Shown here piece by piece: positions 33,521-42,573 of a stretch of 64,000 bases of DNA. Under the pieces are notes generated by a model. That model searched no databases, was not told the DNA's origin, and saw only the letters and a program-made list of their open reading frames with translations. The DNA is from Symbiodinium sp. CCMP2592 (taxonomy: Eukaryota > Sar > Dinophyceae > Suessiales > Symbiodiniaceae). Every line of letters begins with the position of its first letter. The stretch's first letter is position 1. Both the position numbers and the translations under genes were made by a program. The DNA lies in the NCBI GenBank assembly GCA_905221615.1, contig CAJNDT010000487.1, positions 124,001-188,000 of the forward strand, written 5' to 3'.

Positions 33521-33791
33521 CGCAAGTGGTGCATCAGCTATGTGCATGTTTGTTGTTTCGGCACAATGCGACAATCTTGCATATTTCGAAAATGACGACG
33601 ACACCTTTCATTTTGCTTGCCACTGCTACACCTTACAGAAGCCTGCAAGACCGCAAGACCAAAAGCCCAAATACAATCTTCATCTACAAGCCACACCCAC
33701 AACGCCACATTTGCCAGTGAAAAAAAGGCCCCGAGTTGGAACTTGTCACACCTACCCGACCGAGCCCGGAAATCCAATGGTTTCCGCAGAA

Positions 33792-33870
33792 GACACTTTG
33801 CCCGAGCGGCTAAGGCGTCGGCCTGCTAAGCTGGGGTCTCCCCGCGTGGGCTCGAACCCCACAGGTGTCG
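33792..33870 (+). tRNA. tRNA-Ser (anticodon GCU)
   Basis: Seven acceptor pairs form between GACACTT (33792) and AGGTGTC (ending 33869), followed by discriminator G, as expected for serine. The anticodon arm TCGGC-CTGCTAA-GCTGG carries GCT. The T arm GTGGG-CTCGAAC-CCCAC is perfect and contains the Pol III B box. A short variable arm (GG...CC) separates them, somewhat shorter than in most serine tRNAs. The D stem has one weak pair (C-C). TTTT at 33876-33879 is a Pol III terminator. No CCA is encoded and no intron is present. It would decode AGC/AGU. Confidence 0.92.
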
Positions 33871-34311
33871 ATTTATTTTGCTTTGGGTTTAAAAGAACAT
33901 ACGATATCCAGAAAGAACGACATCTCAGGACAAGCTGCAGCCATCCCCATGTCTGTTGTACGACGGGAGCATGCTCCAGCCCAACCACAAGAAAGCTGAC
34001 AGCACCCTAAGCGCTTCCCAGCCGGTCCCCAGGCCAGCACTAGGCGGCTCTCCACCGCTTAACTTCGGAGGTCGAAAGAGATCCGGTGCATTCGGTGAGA
34101 TATGGCCGTCAGCGCGGCAATAATTTTACAGCTTTGGTCTTGGAAGCAACTTTGCAAACGGTGGCATCGAAAGAAGTTGCAGATTAAAGAGCAACCCAGG
34201 CAAAGGGTGTTATGAAGGGATAAGTGTGTAAGGTCGGGCAATACAGGGCTACAAGTCTCCGCCCAAATGGTTAAGGGGATGGACTTACGGTCCTACGGGG
34301 AACTTTGACAA
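33871..34311. other. Spacer between tRNA-Ser and satellite array 2
   Basis: No gene is recognised. A stretch near 34250-34300 (AAATGGTTAAGGGGATGGAC) recalls the D and anticodon arms of a tRNA but lacks a T arm. Confidence 0.35.
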
Positions 34312-34370
34312 GGCAGCAGGGCAGCAGGGCAGGAGGGCAGGGCAGGGCAGGGAAGGGGCAGGGCAGGGAA
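34312..34370 (+). repeat. GGGCA/GGGCAG-type minisatellite
   Basis: Short tandem copies of GCAGG, GGGCAG and GGGCA, G-rich on the + strand with several GGG runs, directly abutting array 2. Confidence 0.85.
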
Positions 34371-34373
34371 GAA

Positions 34374-36905
34374 CACCACTTGGAGGCGTTAGCAACGGCA
34401 ACAAATCGTACTTCTTAGCACTGGCGCACCACTTCGAGACCAAAGCAACGGCAACAAGTCGTACTTCTTAGCATTGCTGCACCACTTCGTGGCCATAGCA
34501 ACGGCAACAAATCGTATTTCTTAGCACTGGTGCACCACTTCGAGGTGAAAGCAACGGCAGCAAATCGTACTTCTTAGCACTGGTGCACCACTTCAAGGCC
34601 AAAGCAACAGCAAGACATCGCATTTCTTAGCACTGGTGCACCACGTCGAGGCCAAAAGAACGGCAACAAATCGTACTTCTTAGCACTGCCGCACCACTTC
34701 GAGTCTAAAGCAACGGCAACAAATCGTACTTCGTAGCATTGGCGCACCACTTCGAGGCCAAAGCAACGGCTAAAAGTCGTACTTCGTAGCACTGGTGCAC
34801 CACTTCGAGGCCAAAACAACGGCAACAAGTCGTTCTTCTTAGCACTGGTGCACCACTTCGACGCCAAAGCAACGGCAACAAATCGTACTTCTTAGCACTG
34901 GTGCACCACTTCAAGGCCAAAGCAACAGCAAGACATCGCATTTCTTAGCACTGGTGCACCACGTCGAGGCCAAAAGAACGGCAACAAATCGTACTTCTTA
35001 GCACTGCCGCACCACTTCGAGTCTAAAGCAACGGCAACAAATCGTACTTCGTAGCATTGGCGCACCACTTCGAGGCCAAAGCAACGGCAACAAATCGTAC
35101 TTTTTAGCACTGGTGCACCACTTCGAGGCCAAAGCAACGGCAACAAATCGTATTTCTTAGCACTGGTGCACCACTTCGAGGTGAAAGCAACGGCAGCGAA
35201 TCGTACTTCTTAGCACTGGTGCACCACTTCGAGGTCAAAGCAACGGCAAGAAATCGTCTTGTGCACCATTTCGACGCCACAGCAACGGCAACAAATCGTA
35301 CTTCTCAGCACTGGTGTTCCACTTCGGGGCCAAAGCAACGGCTAAAAGTCATACTTCTTAGCACTGGTGCACCACTTGGAGGCCAAAGCAACGGCTAAAA
35401 GTCGTACTTCTTAGCACTGGTGCACCATTTCGAGGCCAAAGCAACGGCAAAAAGTCGTACTTCGTAGCACGGGTGCACCACTTCGAGGCCAAAACAACGG
35501 CAACAAGTCGTTCTTCTTAGCACTGGTGCACCACTTCGAAGCCAAAGCAACGGCAACAAATCGTACTTCTTAGCACTGGTGCACCACTTCAAGGCCAAAG
35601 CAACAGCAAAACATCGCATTTCTTAGCACTGGTGCACCACGTCGAGGCCAAAAGAACGGCAACACATCGTACGTCTTAGCACTGGTGCACCACTTCGAGG
35701 CCAAAGCAACTGCAACAGACCGTACTTCTTAGCACTGGTGCACCACTTCGCGGCCAAAGCAACGGCAACAAATCGTACTTCGTAGCATTGGCGCACCACT
35801 TCGAGGCCAAAGCAACGGCAACAAATCGTACTTCTTAGCGTTGGCGCACCACGTCGAAGCCAAAGCAACGGCAACAAATCGTACGTCTTAGCACTGGTGC
35901 ACCACTTCGACGCCAAAGCAACGGCAACAAATCGTACTTCTTAGCACTGGTGCACCACTTCAAGGCCAAAGCAACAGCAAGACATCGCATTTCTTAGCAC
36001 TGGTGCACCACGTCGAGGCCAAAAGAACGGCAACAAATAGACTTAGTTCTTAGCACTAGTGCACCATTTCGAGGCCAAAGCAACGGCAACAAATCGTACT
36101 TCTTAGCACTGGTGCACCACTTCGAGGCCAAAGCAACGGCAACAAATCGTACTTCTTAGCACTGGTACACCACTTCGAGGCCGAAGCAACGGCAACAACT
36201 TGTACTTCTTAGCACTGGTGCACCACTTCGAAGCCAAATCAACGGCAACAAAGCGCTGGGGCACCATTTCGAGGCCAAAACAACGGCATCAAATCGCAAG
36301 TCTTAGCACTGGTGCACCACTTCGAGACCCAAACCACCGCAACAAATCGTACTTCTTAGCACTGATGCACCGCTTCGAGGCCAAAGCAACGACAACAATT
36401 CGTACTTCTTAGCACTGGTGCACCGCTTGGCGGCCAAAGCAAAGACAACACATCGTGCTTCTTGGCACTGGTGCACCACTTCAAGGCCAAAGCAACGGTA
36501 ACAAATCGAACTTCATAGCACCGGGGCACCACGTGGAGGCAAAAGCAACGACACCACATCGCGCTTCTTAGCACTGGTGCACCACTTCGAGACCAAAGCA
36601 ACGGCAACAAATCGTACTTCTTAGCACTGGTGCACCACTTCGAAGCCAAAGCAACGGCAACAAATCGTACTTCTCAGCACTGGTGCACTATTTCGAGGCC
36701 AAAGCAACGGCAGGAAATCGTACTTCTCAGCACTGGTGCACCACTTCGAGGCCAAAGCAACGGCAACAAATCGTACTTCTTAGCACTGGTGCACCGCTTC
36801 GAGGCCAAAGCAACGACAACAAATCGTACTTCTTAGCACTGGTGCACCGCTTCGAGGCCAAAGCAAAGACAACACATCGTACTTCTTGGCACTGGTGCAC
36901 CACTT
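34374..36905 (+). repeat. 53-base satellite, array 2 (about 48 units)
   Basis: Same unit as array 1 but in forward orientation (GGCCAAAGCAACGGCAAC, TCGTACTTCTTAGCAC, palindrome TGGTGCACCA). A six-unit higher-order repeat is visible: a distinctive CTTCAAGG...ACAGCAAGACATCG unit starts at 34591 and again 318 bases later at 34909, then at 35587 and 35958 (371 bases, seven units). The array ends at 36905, in mid-unit, where the five-ORF island begins. Confidence 0.95.
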
Positions 36906-37629
36906 CGTGCGTGGGGATTTGATCTTGATGATGTTCCTTGTCGCTCACCCCACAGAGCTGTATTGAATACGGATGTGGTTGCCTTCTACAAACTCAATCA
37001 CTGTCTCTCTCACTTCCACACGTAAGCTTCACTCTCAGTGCAGGCAGATCCAGAGCTCGCTTGTTTTGCACCTTCGCGGCCAGCGATGAATCGTCCGTGC
37101 TCGGGATGGCTCTGTCCCTCGGAAAGGTCACAGAAGACTATAGCTTTGTTAGCTGTGGGCAATGCTTTCTAGAGCTTGTGCTCATACTTGAGCCAAAGTT
37201 GCGTGAGCGGAGATATGAAAAGATGGTTCGGCATTGCGGCGTGCGTAGCACTTCCATAAGCCTACACCTAGAGATGAAGGACGCGTAGCGTGCCTTCACT
37301 CTTGACCTTTACATGGCCATGCTCACAGCTCTTATCGTGACACCATAGAACTTGACTAGGCATCGCAGTCCGTTCGCACCCCCCATGAGTTGCGTCTCCG
37401 ACGCTGCTCACCCGGAAGATGGCGCGATAGGAACACTAGGGATTAGTCCGCCGCAACTTTGAAATATGGATCAGAGCCTTGCATCCCAATTAAAAATGGT
37501 GTGACACTCATCTACGTCAGTGACGATCCCCTGAAATGACAAACGAATCAGGCGTCACCGAAGAAAGAGGCATTCGCAATGAATTTCATGAGCGAAGCGC
37601 AGAGGTCACATGCCAGATGGCATTGCCGA
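36906..37629 (-). other. Trailer of the five-ORF island (3' side of ORF5)
   Basis: About 720 bases between ORF5's stop and the satellite. On the minus strand no long frame is convincing. On the + strand 36938-37288 is open for 116 codons without a recognised domain. No poly(A) or poly(T) tract marks the junction with array 2. Confidence 0.4.
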
Positions 37630-39228
37630 TCACGTGTTGTCCCGCAACCATTGACGAGTAGCCGCAGGATCTGAAAGAGGATCGCGTTCCCAAGGCCTGA
37701 GATTCTCTTCTGGGTACGGAGATCTACCCTTCCATTTGGCTCTCCCTTTGTTTCGGCTCTTGCCCTCGACGTAGTCATGGTAAGTATTGGAATTCCAACC
37801 TCCATGTCTTCCACCTCCTCGCGGGCGAGCTTTAGGGGCAGCTGTGGATGTGGAAGCACTCGCGGCTTCTTCTGCTGTAACAGGTGTGTCCATAATGGAG
37901 GTCTGTCCGCGCGGAAGATACTCATGGGCTGAAATATGATGTAGTGCTTCAGGACGACGTGCATTTGGATGCTGTTCTCTCTCGACCCTGCTGGCAGTGA
38001 GCTTCTTCATGAAATGCGATGGCATCTGAATGTTGTGATCCACGAGCAATGCGATGGTCTGCACGGAATGGTCCGTGTGCATCAGGAGGATCCCAACGGG
38101 GTCGATATACAGAAACTCAACCGGTCCAGTCGGTGTAGGTCGAAGAACAGAAAACTGCGAGTGTCCTGTCACCATGGGAATAACTTCACAAAGAACATTC
38201 ATGCAACAGAAGTGCATGACCTTCACGTCAGTCTCGTCCTTCATGTAGCTGCTTGGGTTGAAAGCGTCCCTGCTTATTCCCATCATGCTTGCACCTCGCA
38301 TCAACAATGAGATCAGCTGGTTCGTCCGGAAGCGCTTTAGAGTGTACGTCCCGTTGGGATCATACCACTTGGTGTCTTCCCTTTCCTTGGCGTAGCGAAT
38401 GATTTCCTCATCAGTCACTTCCCTGCTCACACCGGTCTCGGAGTCCACTTGCGCCAGTTCACCCCATTTTCCAAGCACGTCATAGCGTTGACCTTGGGAG
38501 AAACCTTCTTTCATCTGGAACAATGGCATAGTCGTCCACTTCGCCAAACCTGACCATATCTTGTGAATGCACCGACAGACCACATACGCCATGTAGGATA
38601 GATCGGCCATGTTGGCATCAATGCAATGGGCATTCTTTCTGTTATGGTAGTAAGGCGGTTGCATAGCAGTGCGGGCGATCTGCAGCTCAGGATCGATGTT
38701 CAAGGAATGGCCAGCAATAAGGACAGGACGACGTTCAAGGGCCACACTTTCAGGTACCTCGGTGTCAAAATCCTCCATTGTTTCTTTGTATATCTCCTCA
38801 TCGGGCTCCTGTTCTGCATCTTCTTCTCCGATGATGGAAGCATCAGGAATGCCTTCGGGTTCTGCCACCGTTTCAGTTTCCATGGCCTCCTGCTCCTCAG
38901 CAGTTGTCTCAGGTACCGCCGCAGCTGCAGCCTCCATTGTCTGAGCAATGAATTCACTGGGGATCTCCGTAGGAGCATCCCTTTGTGAGGTGCCTTGATA
39001 GTAACCGCACGAGATGAATTGCGACCAGCACGATGTGCATCGGGAGAAGCATGCCGGCACAATGTTGTAGCATGCCGGGCATACCCTCATTCTCCTTCCA
39101 TCTTCGCCTCTTCGTAGATCCTCGGGGCGCCAATTCTTGATGACGAACTTGATGGCTTTGTTCATGTGGTGATGCCGAACGGTGTTCTCCCTGTGAGTTT
39201 CGAGCACACCTGTAAGGTTGCGTATCAT
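37630..39228 (-). CDS. ORF5 of the satellite-embedded island, 532 codons, zinc-ribbon and Gly/Arg tail, unrecognised
   Basis: Starts at ATG 39228-39226, immediately after the TAG that ends ORF4 (no intervening base), in the same frame. Residues 50-67 hold CPACYNIVPACFSRCTSCW, a C-x2-C...C-x2-C zinc-ribbon-like group. Residues about 100-165 are acidic and Glu/Thr rich. A folded-looking middle (about 170-430) has conserved-looking Trp/Tyr/Cys positions but no known motif. The C-terminus carries RPRGGGRHGGW and a basic tail, as in RNA-binding proteins. No GDD, YxDD or helicase motif is present, so it is not an obvious polymerase. Probably real coding: it is long and free of low-complexity shadow signals. 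Function unknown. Confidence 0.75.
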   Translation of the reverse strand: MIRNLTGVLETHRENTVRHHHMNKAIKFVIKNWRPEDLRRGEDGRRMRVCPACYNIVPACFSRCTSCWSQFISCGYYQGTSQRDAPTEIPSEFIAQTMEAAAAAVPETTAEEQEAMETETVAEPEGIPDASIIGEEDAEQEPDEEIYKETMEDFDTEVPESVALERRPVLIAGHSLNIDPELQIARTAMQPPYYHNRKNAHCIDANMADLSYMAYVVCRCIHKIWSGLAKWTTMPLFQMKEGFSQGQRYDVLGKWGELAQVDSETGVSREVTDEEIIRYAKEREDTKWYDPNGTYTLKRFRTNQLISLLMRGASMMGISRDAFNPSSYMKDETDVKVMHFCCMNVLCEVIPMVTGHSQFSVLRPTPTGPVEFLYIDPVGILLMHTDHSVQTIALLVDHNIQMPSHFMKKLTASRVEREQHPNARRPEALHHISAHEYLPRGQTSIMDTPVTAEEAASASTSTAAPKARPRGGGRHGGWNSNTYHDYVEGKSRNKGRAKWKGRSPYPEENLRPWERDPLSDPAATRQWLRDNT

Positions 39229-40344
39229 CTACTCCTTACTGGCTTCATGAGGACCTTGGGGCATGTCACAAAGCAATTCCATGATCTTGCCCGGCATCCT
39301 ATACCGCTCAAACTCTGGGAGCAACGGCGATGCACTGTAATCCAAGACCATCTCGTTCTCCAATCTTTCATCGTAGATCTTTTCCACCAACGCGAACGAA
39401 TGTATGTCTCGAGGATTCGGTACGCAAAACCACGCTTCCTTGACGAATAAGAACGGCACTGTGCGTCCAATGATGATGACACCACTGCCGGTAATGCGTC
39501 CTCCTTCTCGGGCGAGGTCTGTTGAAGGAACGTGGAGGACCACCAGCGGCATGTGCTTAGCCTCCGGCCCGTGTACTCGAGCCTTCGTTGTAGCATTCTT
39601 CTCGTCAAACGGTGCGAATACCCCCCAGTAGCTGTGGAGTCGGCCGATAGACTGAAGCCCGCGTCTGATCAAGTCTCGTGTAACGGTATCCTCTGTGCAC
39701 CCAGCCAAGGTATGCGAATCCCTGCCGCAGGCAATACAGAACATGTACCTGTGAGGTCCCCGTTCCGATACGCCAGTTGAAAGCGCGCTCACATAACCGA
39801 AAAGCTCAGCCACCATCCGCTCACGATCCTCTTGACGTGGATCAGCTTCATCTGCGCCCTGTTCTTCTTCGGGCTGACCATCCACATCCATCTCTTGGGT
39901 TGGCATTCGTGGGGCAACGGAGACTCCTGCCTCATCTGTGACTTCATCGGCGATCTGCGTTTCATCGGTCCGGCCAACATCCACAGGATAGACGTCGCCA
40001 TCCACGATCACTGTGAAGTCAATCACGAGATCTGCATACATGCCAGTCACAATTTCGGCAATCTCTTCGTTCTTCTTGGGTGGTGTTCTCTTGCGTGGGG
40101 AATCGACAGTGATCAGCTCAATGGCCTCAGCCGATGCATAGCGGAAGAACGATCTTTCGATGCCCCTCGCGCATGCGTTTGCCCCTTCAAGTCCACCCCA
40201 GTTCGGGAAATGTGTTGGATACCTCATCGCAATCGTAAGAATTCCAAGCGCCAATTCCAAGGTGTCCCCCAAGAGCTCTTCTTTCGGAACAGAGGAACCT
40301 CGATAGCATTCTTGTCGTTCTTCCGGCGTCAAAAGCATCCTCAT
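39229..40344 (-). CDS. ORF4 of the island, 371 codons, CCHC zinc knuckle, unrecognised
   Basis: Begins at ATG 40344-40342, which overlaps the TGA of ORF3 as ATGA; it is one frame off from ORF3. Residues 203-216 read CIACGRDSHTLAGC, an exact C-x2-C-x4-H-x4-C knuckle of the type found in Gag and in many RNA-binding proteins. An acidic stretch (about 150-175, Glu/Asp/Gln) precedes it. The N-terminal 100 residues look globular and helical. The ORF ends TAG directly before the ATG of ORF5. The overlap and abutting junctions suggest coupled translation or a formerly continuous polyprotein. No enzymatic family is recognised. Confidence 0.75.
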   Translation of the reverse strand: MRMLLTPEERQECYRGSSVPKEELLGDTLELALGILTIAMRYPTHFPNWGGLEGANACARGIERSFFRYASAEAIELITVDSPRKRTPPKKNEEIAEIVTGMYADLVIDFTVIVDGDVYPVDVGRTDETQIADEVTDEAGVSVAPRMPTQEMDVDGQPEEEQGADEADPRQEDRERMVAELFGYVSALSTGVSERGPHRYMFCIACGRDSHTLAGCTEDTVTRDLIRRGLQSIGRLHSYWGVFAPFDEKNATTKARVHGPEAKHMPLVVLHVPSTDLAREGGRITGSGVIIIGRTVPFLFVKEAWFCVPNPRDIHSFALVEKIYDERLENEMVLDYSASPLLPEFERYRMPGKIMELLCDMPQGPHEASKE

Positions 40345-40769
40345 GAATCCTGTGTAGGCACAGCGTCATAGTAGCAGATGTAGCAAGTTCTCCCTTCCGC
40401 GTCGTATCCTCTGTCCCATGCAAGTTGTTTGGCCTTTCCCCATGCCGCGTACTCGATGGCCTGACTGGCAGTAATACGGAGGCCACCGTGGTGAGAAACC
40501 GTTTTGCCGACGTCTTCATAGGCCATTTCGGCGCATCTTTTGAGGAACTCCTTGATGTCCACGCGGGGGTCCACAAACTGTAGGCTCCTGTCGTAGATGT
40601 GCTTGGCACAGGCTAGAGTGTACTTCTGGGAAGTGACCAGCTCGTCGTAGGAAGCAATCTGGTGGTGCATCTTCAGGGCCGAAGTGTGTGCACAGCCGAT
40701 GCAGTGGCCAGCATATCCATTTCCAGTTGGTCGGAAGAAGGCCTGTGCGTAGCACTCGACCATTTTCAT
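40341..40769 (-). CDS. ORF3 of the island, about 142 codons, Cys-rich, unrecognised
   Basis: The first ATG is at 40769-40767, but the frame is open back to the TAA of ORF2 (40869-40871), and the 33 codons before the ATG look coding: they contain GRAFYCPGCEVM. With HCIGCAH after the Met this gives a C-x2-C...C-x2-C zinc-binding pattern split by the presumed start, and a third pair CYICYY lies near the C-terminus. This suggests that translation either begins at a non-ATG codon or reads through the TAA from ORF2. It ends TGA at 40341-40343, overlapping ORF4's ATG. Function unknown. Confidence 0.65.
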   Translation of the reverse strand: MKMVECYAQAFFRPTGNGYAGHCIGCAHTSALKMHHQIASYDELVTSQKYTLACAKHIYDRSLQFVDPRVDIKEFLKRCAEMAYEDVGKTVSHHGGLRITASQAIEYAAWGKAKQLAWDRGYDAEGRTCYICYYDAVPTQDS

Positions 40770-40868
40770 CACCTCACATCCTGGACAATAGAACGCTCTC
40801 CCTTTGACGTAGCCGGAGTTGCTGGTGGAGTAGGTGTCGATCCTAAACCAATAGTGCCTGTTATCATA

Positions 40869-41252
40869 TTAGGCCTCGGGTACCGTCATGGCGATGTCGA
40901 AGTCCTGCCAGGTCACTGAAGAAGGTTCGGCAACCTTGTCGCCTTGTGCTTCCGTCCAGATCTGTTGCTTCTGTTCTCCTATGAACCATATTTGGGAGAT
41001 TTGCGTAGTCGTTGTGACTTCGCTCTTGTCCTCCCAGATCTCAATGAGCGCAGGATGGGCAACGGTATCAATGCGGACCCCTTCTTCCCATTGACGTATC
41101 CTTGAGCTTTCGACAAAGCACGCCGAAACCATTTTCTCGCTGAACAACTGTGTCTCATAGATAGCATAAGCCAGTTTGTAACGGACACGAGAATCAGGAG
41201 CAGGCATCTTTTCGGCTGATAGCTGATGCATGCCGGTTGAGGACTGCTTCAT
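40869..41252 (-). CDS. ORF2 of the island, 127 codons, unrecognised
   Basis: Starts at ATG 41252-41250, three codons after the TAG of ORF1 and in the same frame, and ends TAA at 40869-40871, in frame with ORF3. The composition is that of a small globular protein with alternating hydrophobic positions (ISQIWFIGEQKQQIW). No motif is recognised. Because ORF1, ORF2 and ORF3 share one frame, this could be a middle domain of a larger protein interrupted by two stop codons. Confidence 0.65.
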   Translation of the reverse strand: MKQSSTGMHQLSAEKMPAPDSRVRYKLAYAIYETQLFSEKMVSACFVESSRIRQWEEGVRIDTVAHPALIEIWEDKSEVTTTTQISQIWFIGEQKQQIWTEAQGDKVAEPSSVTWQDFDIAMTVPEA

Positions 41253-41258
41253 TTGGCT

Positions 41259-42560
41259 CTAGACCCTCGACCAAAACGACGATCCATGATTCACCACGCA
41301 TCCTCGAGCCCTTAGCTCCAACTCAATGTAAAGTCCCAATGCATGAAAGCCATTGTACAACTGAGCTTTGTGATAGAGATAGTTGCTCCCTGCTCCTATG
41401 AATCGCAAGTCATGGTTGACGTTGACAACGGGAGGTCGTGTGATACGCTTTCCCGCAGCAATGATGGGGTCGACGTACACTTCTTTGAGCTGTCGTTGCA
41501 ACCTTTCACGAATTGCAGCTCCGTCTCCGACGTCACTCAATGGGAAAGACATGTTCTCAAGGAGAATCGCCTGGAGCGAGAGATGGTAGTGCAAAGTGAC
41601 GGTTGCGATCTGCTCTTCTGACATCCTGTCCAGCGTCTCCATCACGTATTCCAAAGCACCCTTCGTGTTCTGGAAATTGCAACCAGCGCCTGCAGATAAC
41701 GATGGGGCCGCGATGTAAATCTCCCCCCATCCATGCATGTTGAAGCTCTCAAGCAACGTGTGGGTTGTCCCCTTCGTCTTGGCGATGATATCGAAGTCCT
41801 GAACAAGGATCGTACATTGGGAACGCATAGTCACGGCGTCGGGTTTGCCACCCATACCTAGGCTGTTGCGAAATCCATTCAATGTATTCATGGTGGTGAT
41901 CTTTGCTTCGTCACTGATGTTTTCATTGTCGACGAGATCACGGTCCAATTCGATCATCACAGCCGAAGTAAGCATCGGAGGGGAAGGGAGATGCACGCAC
42001 GAAACCAATGCCAATGCATGGTACAACCGTGCATACATTCGAAGCCACGATTTGGTGCTCAGCTTCACGAATACCTTCAGAATGAGGCCCTTGTCGTCGC
42101 TCTGAGAGACGGAACGTATCCTTGCCAAGTAGGTCACCAACCTTCTAACGTAATGCTGAATAGCTGTGGTCCCCACGTCGTGGTTGGCCACGAACTTTGG
42201 CGTCTCGTCAATGGTAGGCGGGTACTCATCAATATCAGGCAATGCTGCCAGCAACGCTGATCGACAACCTTTGCCGTTGATGTTGGTGTAGTGGTACCAG
42301 CTTTCCTGAGCGCCAGCGGGAATCGGTGCTTTCTCCCACGTAGGTTGCGTTGGTTCTTCCTCAGGTTGCGATGGTGGTTGTGGAGGAGGTGCTGCAGAAG
42401 ATGAAGATGCTGAAGCCGTCGCCTCGTCTGTTCTTGCCCTCTTTGGTCCATGACTAGGAGTAGCACGAGGTTCGGCAGCAGATTCCCTTGCTTGTTCCGG
42501 TGTCCTGCCGTGATCGGGATGCACGATTCCTTCTGGTTCGAGGTTGCTTGCCGTAGGCAT
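41259..42560 (-). CDS. ORF1 of the island, 433 codons, unrecognised
   Basis: ATG at 42560-42558, only 14 bases from the satellite junction at 42574, so any 5' untranslated region is very short or comes from satellite. Residues 1-80 are Pro/Ala/Ser/Gln/Glu-rich with a basic PKRAR (39-43) that could be a nuclear localisation signal. Residues about 85-433 look globular and mostly helical, with regular hydrophobic spacing (HYVRRLVTYLARIRSVSQSD; LILVQ-like segments). The ORF ends TAG at 41259-41261. A capsid or nucleoprotein-like structural role is conceivable from size and position, but nothing in the sequence proves it. Confidence 0.75.
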   Translation of the reverse strand: MPTASNLEPEGIVHPDHGRTPEQARESAAEPRATPSHGPKRARTDEATASASSSSAAPPPQPPSQPEEEPTQPTWEKAPIPAGAQESWYHYTNINGKGCRSALLAALPDIDEYPPTIDETPKFVANHDVGTTAIQHYVRRLVTYLARIRSVSQSDDKGLILKVFVKLSTKSWLRMYARLYHALALVSCVHLPSPPMLTSAVMIELDRDLVDNENISDEAKITTMNTLNGFRNSLGMGGKPDAVTMRSQCTILVQDFDIIAKTKGTTHTLLESFNMHGWGEIYIAAPSLSAGAGCNFQNTKGALEYVMETLDRMSEEQIATVTLHYHLSLQAILLENMSFPLSDVGDGAAIRERLQRQLKEVYVDPIIAAGKRITRPPVVNVNHDLRFIGAGSNYLYHKAQLYNGFHALGLYIELELRARGCVVNHGSSFWSRV

Positions 42561-42573
42561 CGCAACTCTTCCC

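Larger units (their letters stand above)
36906..42573 (-). mobile_element. 5.67 kb ORF-dense island inserted in the satellite (possible element or captured RNA)
   Basis: Satellite of the same orientation lies on both sides. The last bases of array 2 and the first of array 3 share CTGGTGCACCACTT (36892-36905 and 42574-42587), so the island sits at one point of the unit with a 14-base direct repeat on each side. That fits a target-site duplication or microhomology-driven insertion. All five long ORFs are on one strand and occupy 37630-42560 almost without gaps. No LTRs, terminal inverted repeats, polymerase or integrase are seen. Confidence 0.45.

Noticed and set aside
34250..34310. tRNA-like D/anticodon segment (AAATGGTTAAGGGGATGGAC)
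   Set aside because: No T arm or B box follows and the anticodon stem has only three good pairs; at best a tRNA relic.
37541..42573. Viral polymerase in the five-ORF island
   Set aside because: I looked for GDD, YxDD, Walker and integrase-type motifs in all five frames and found none, so a virus label is not justified.
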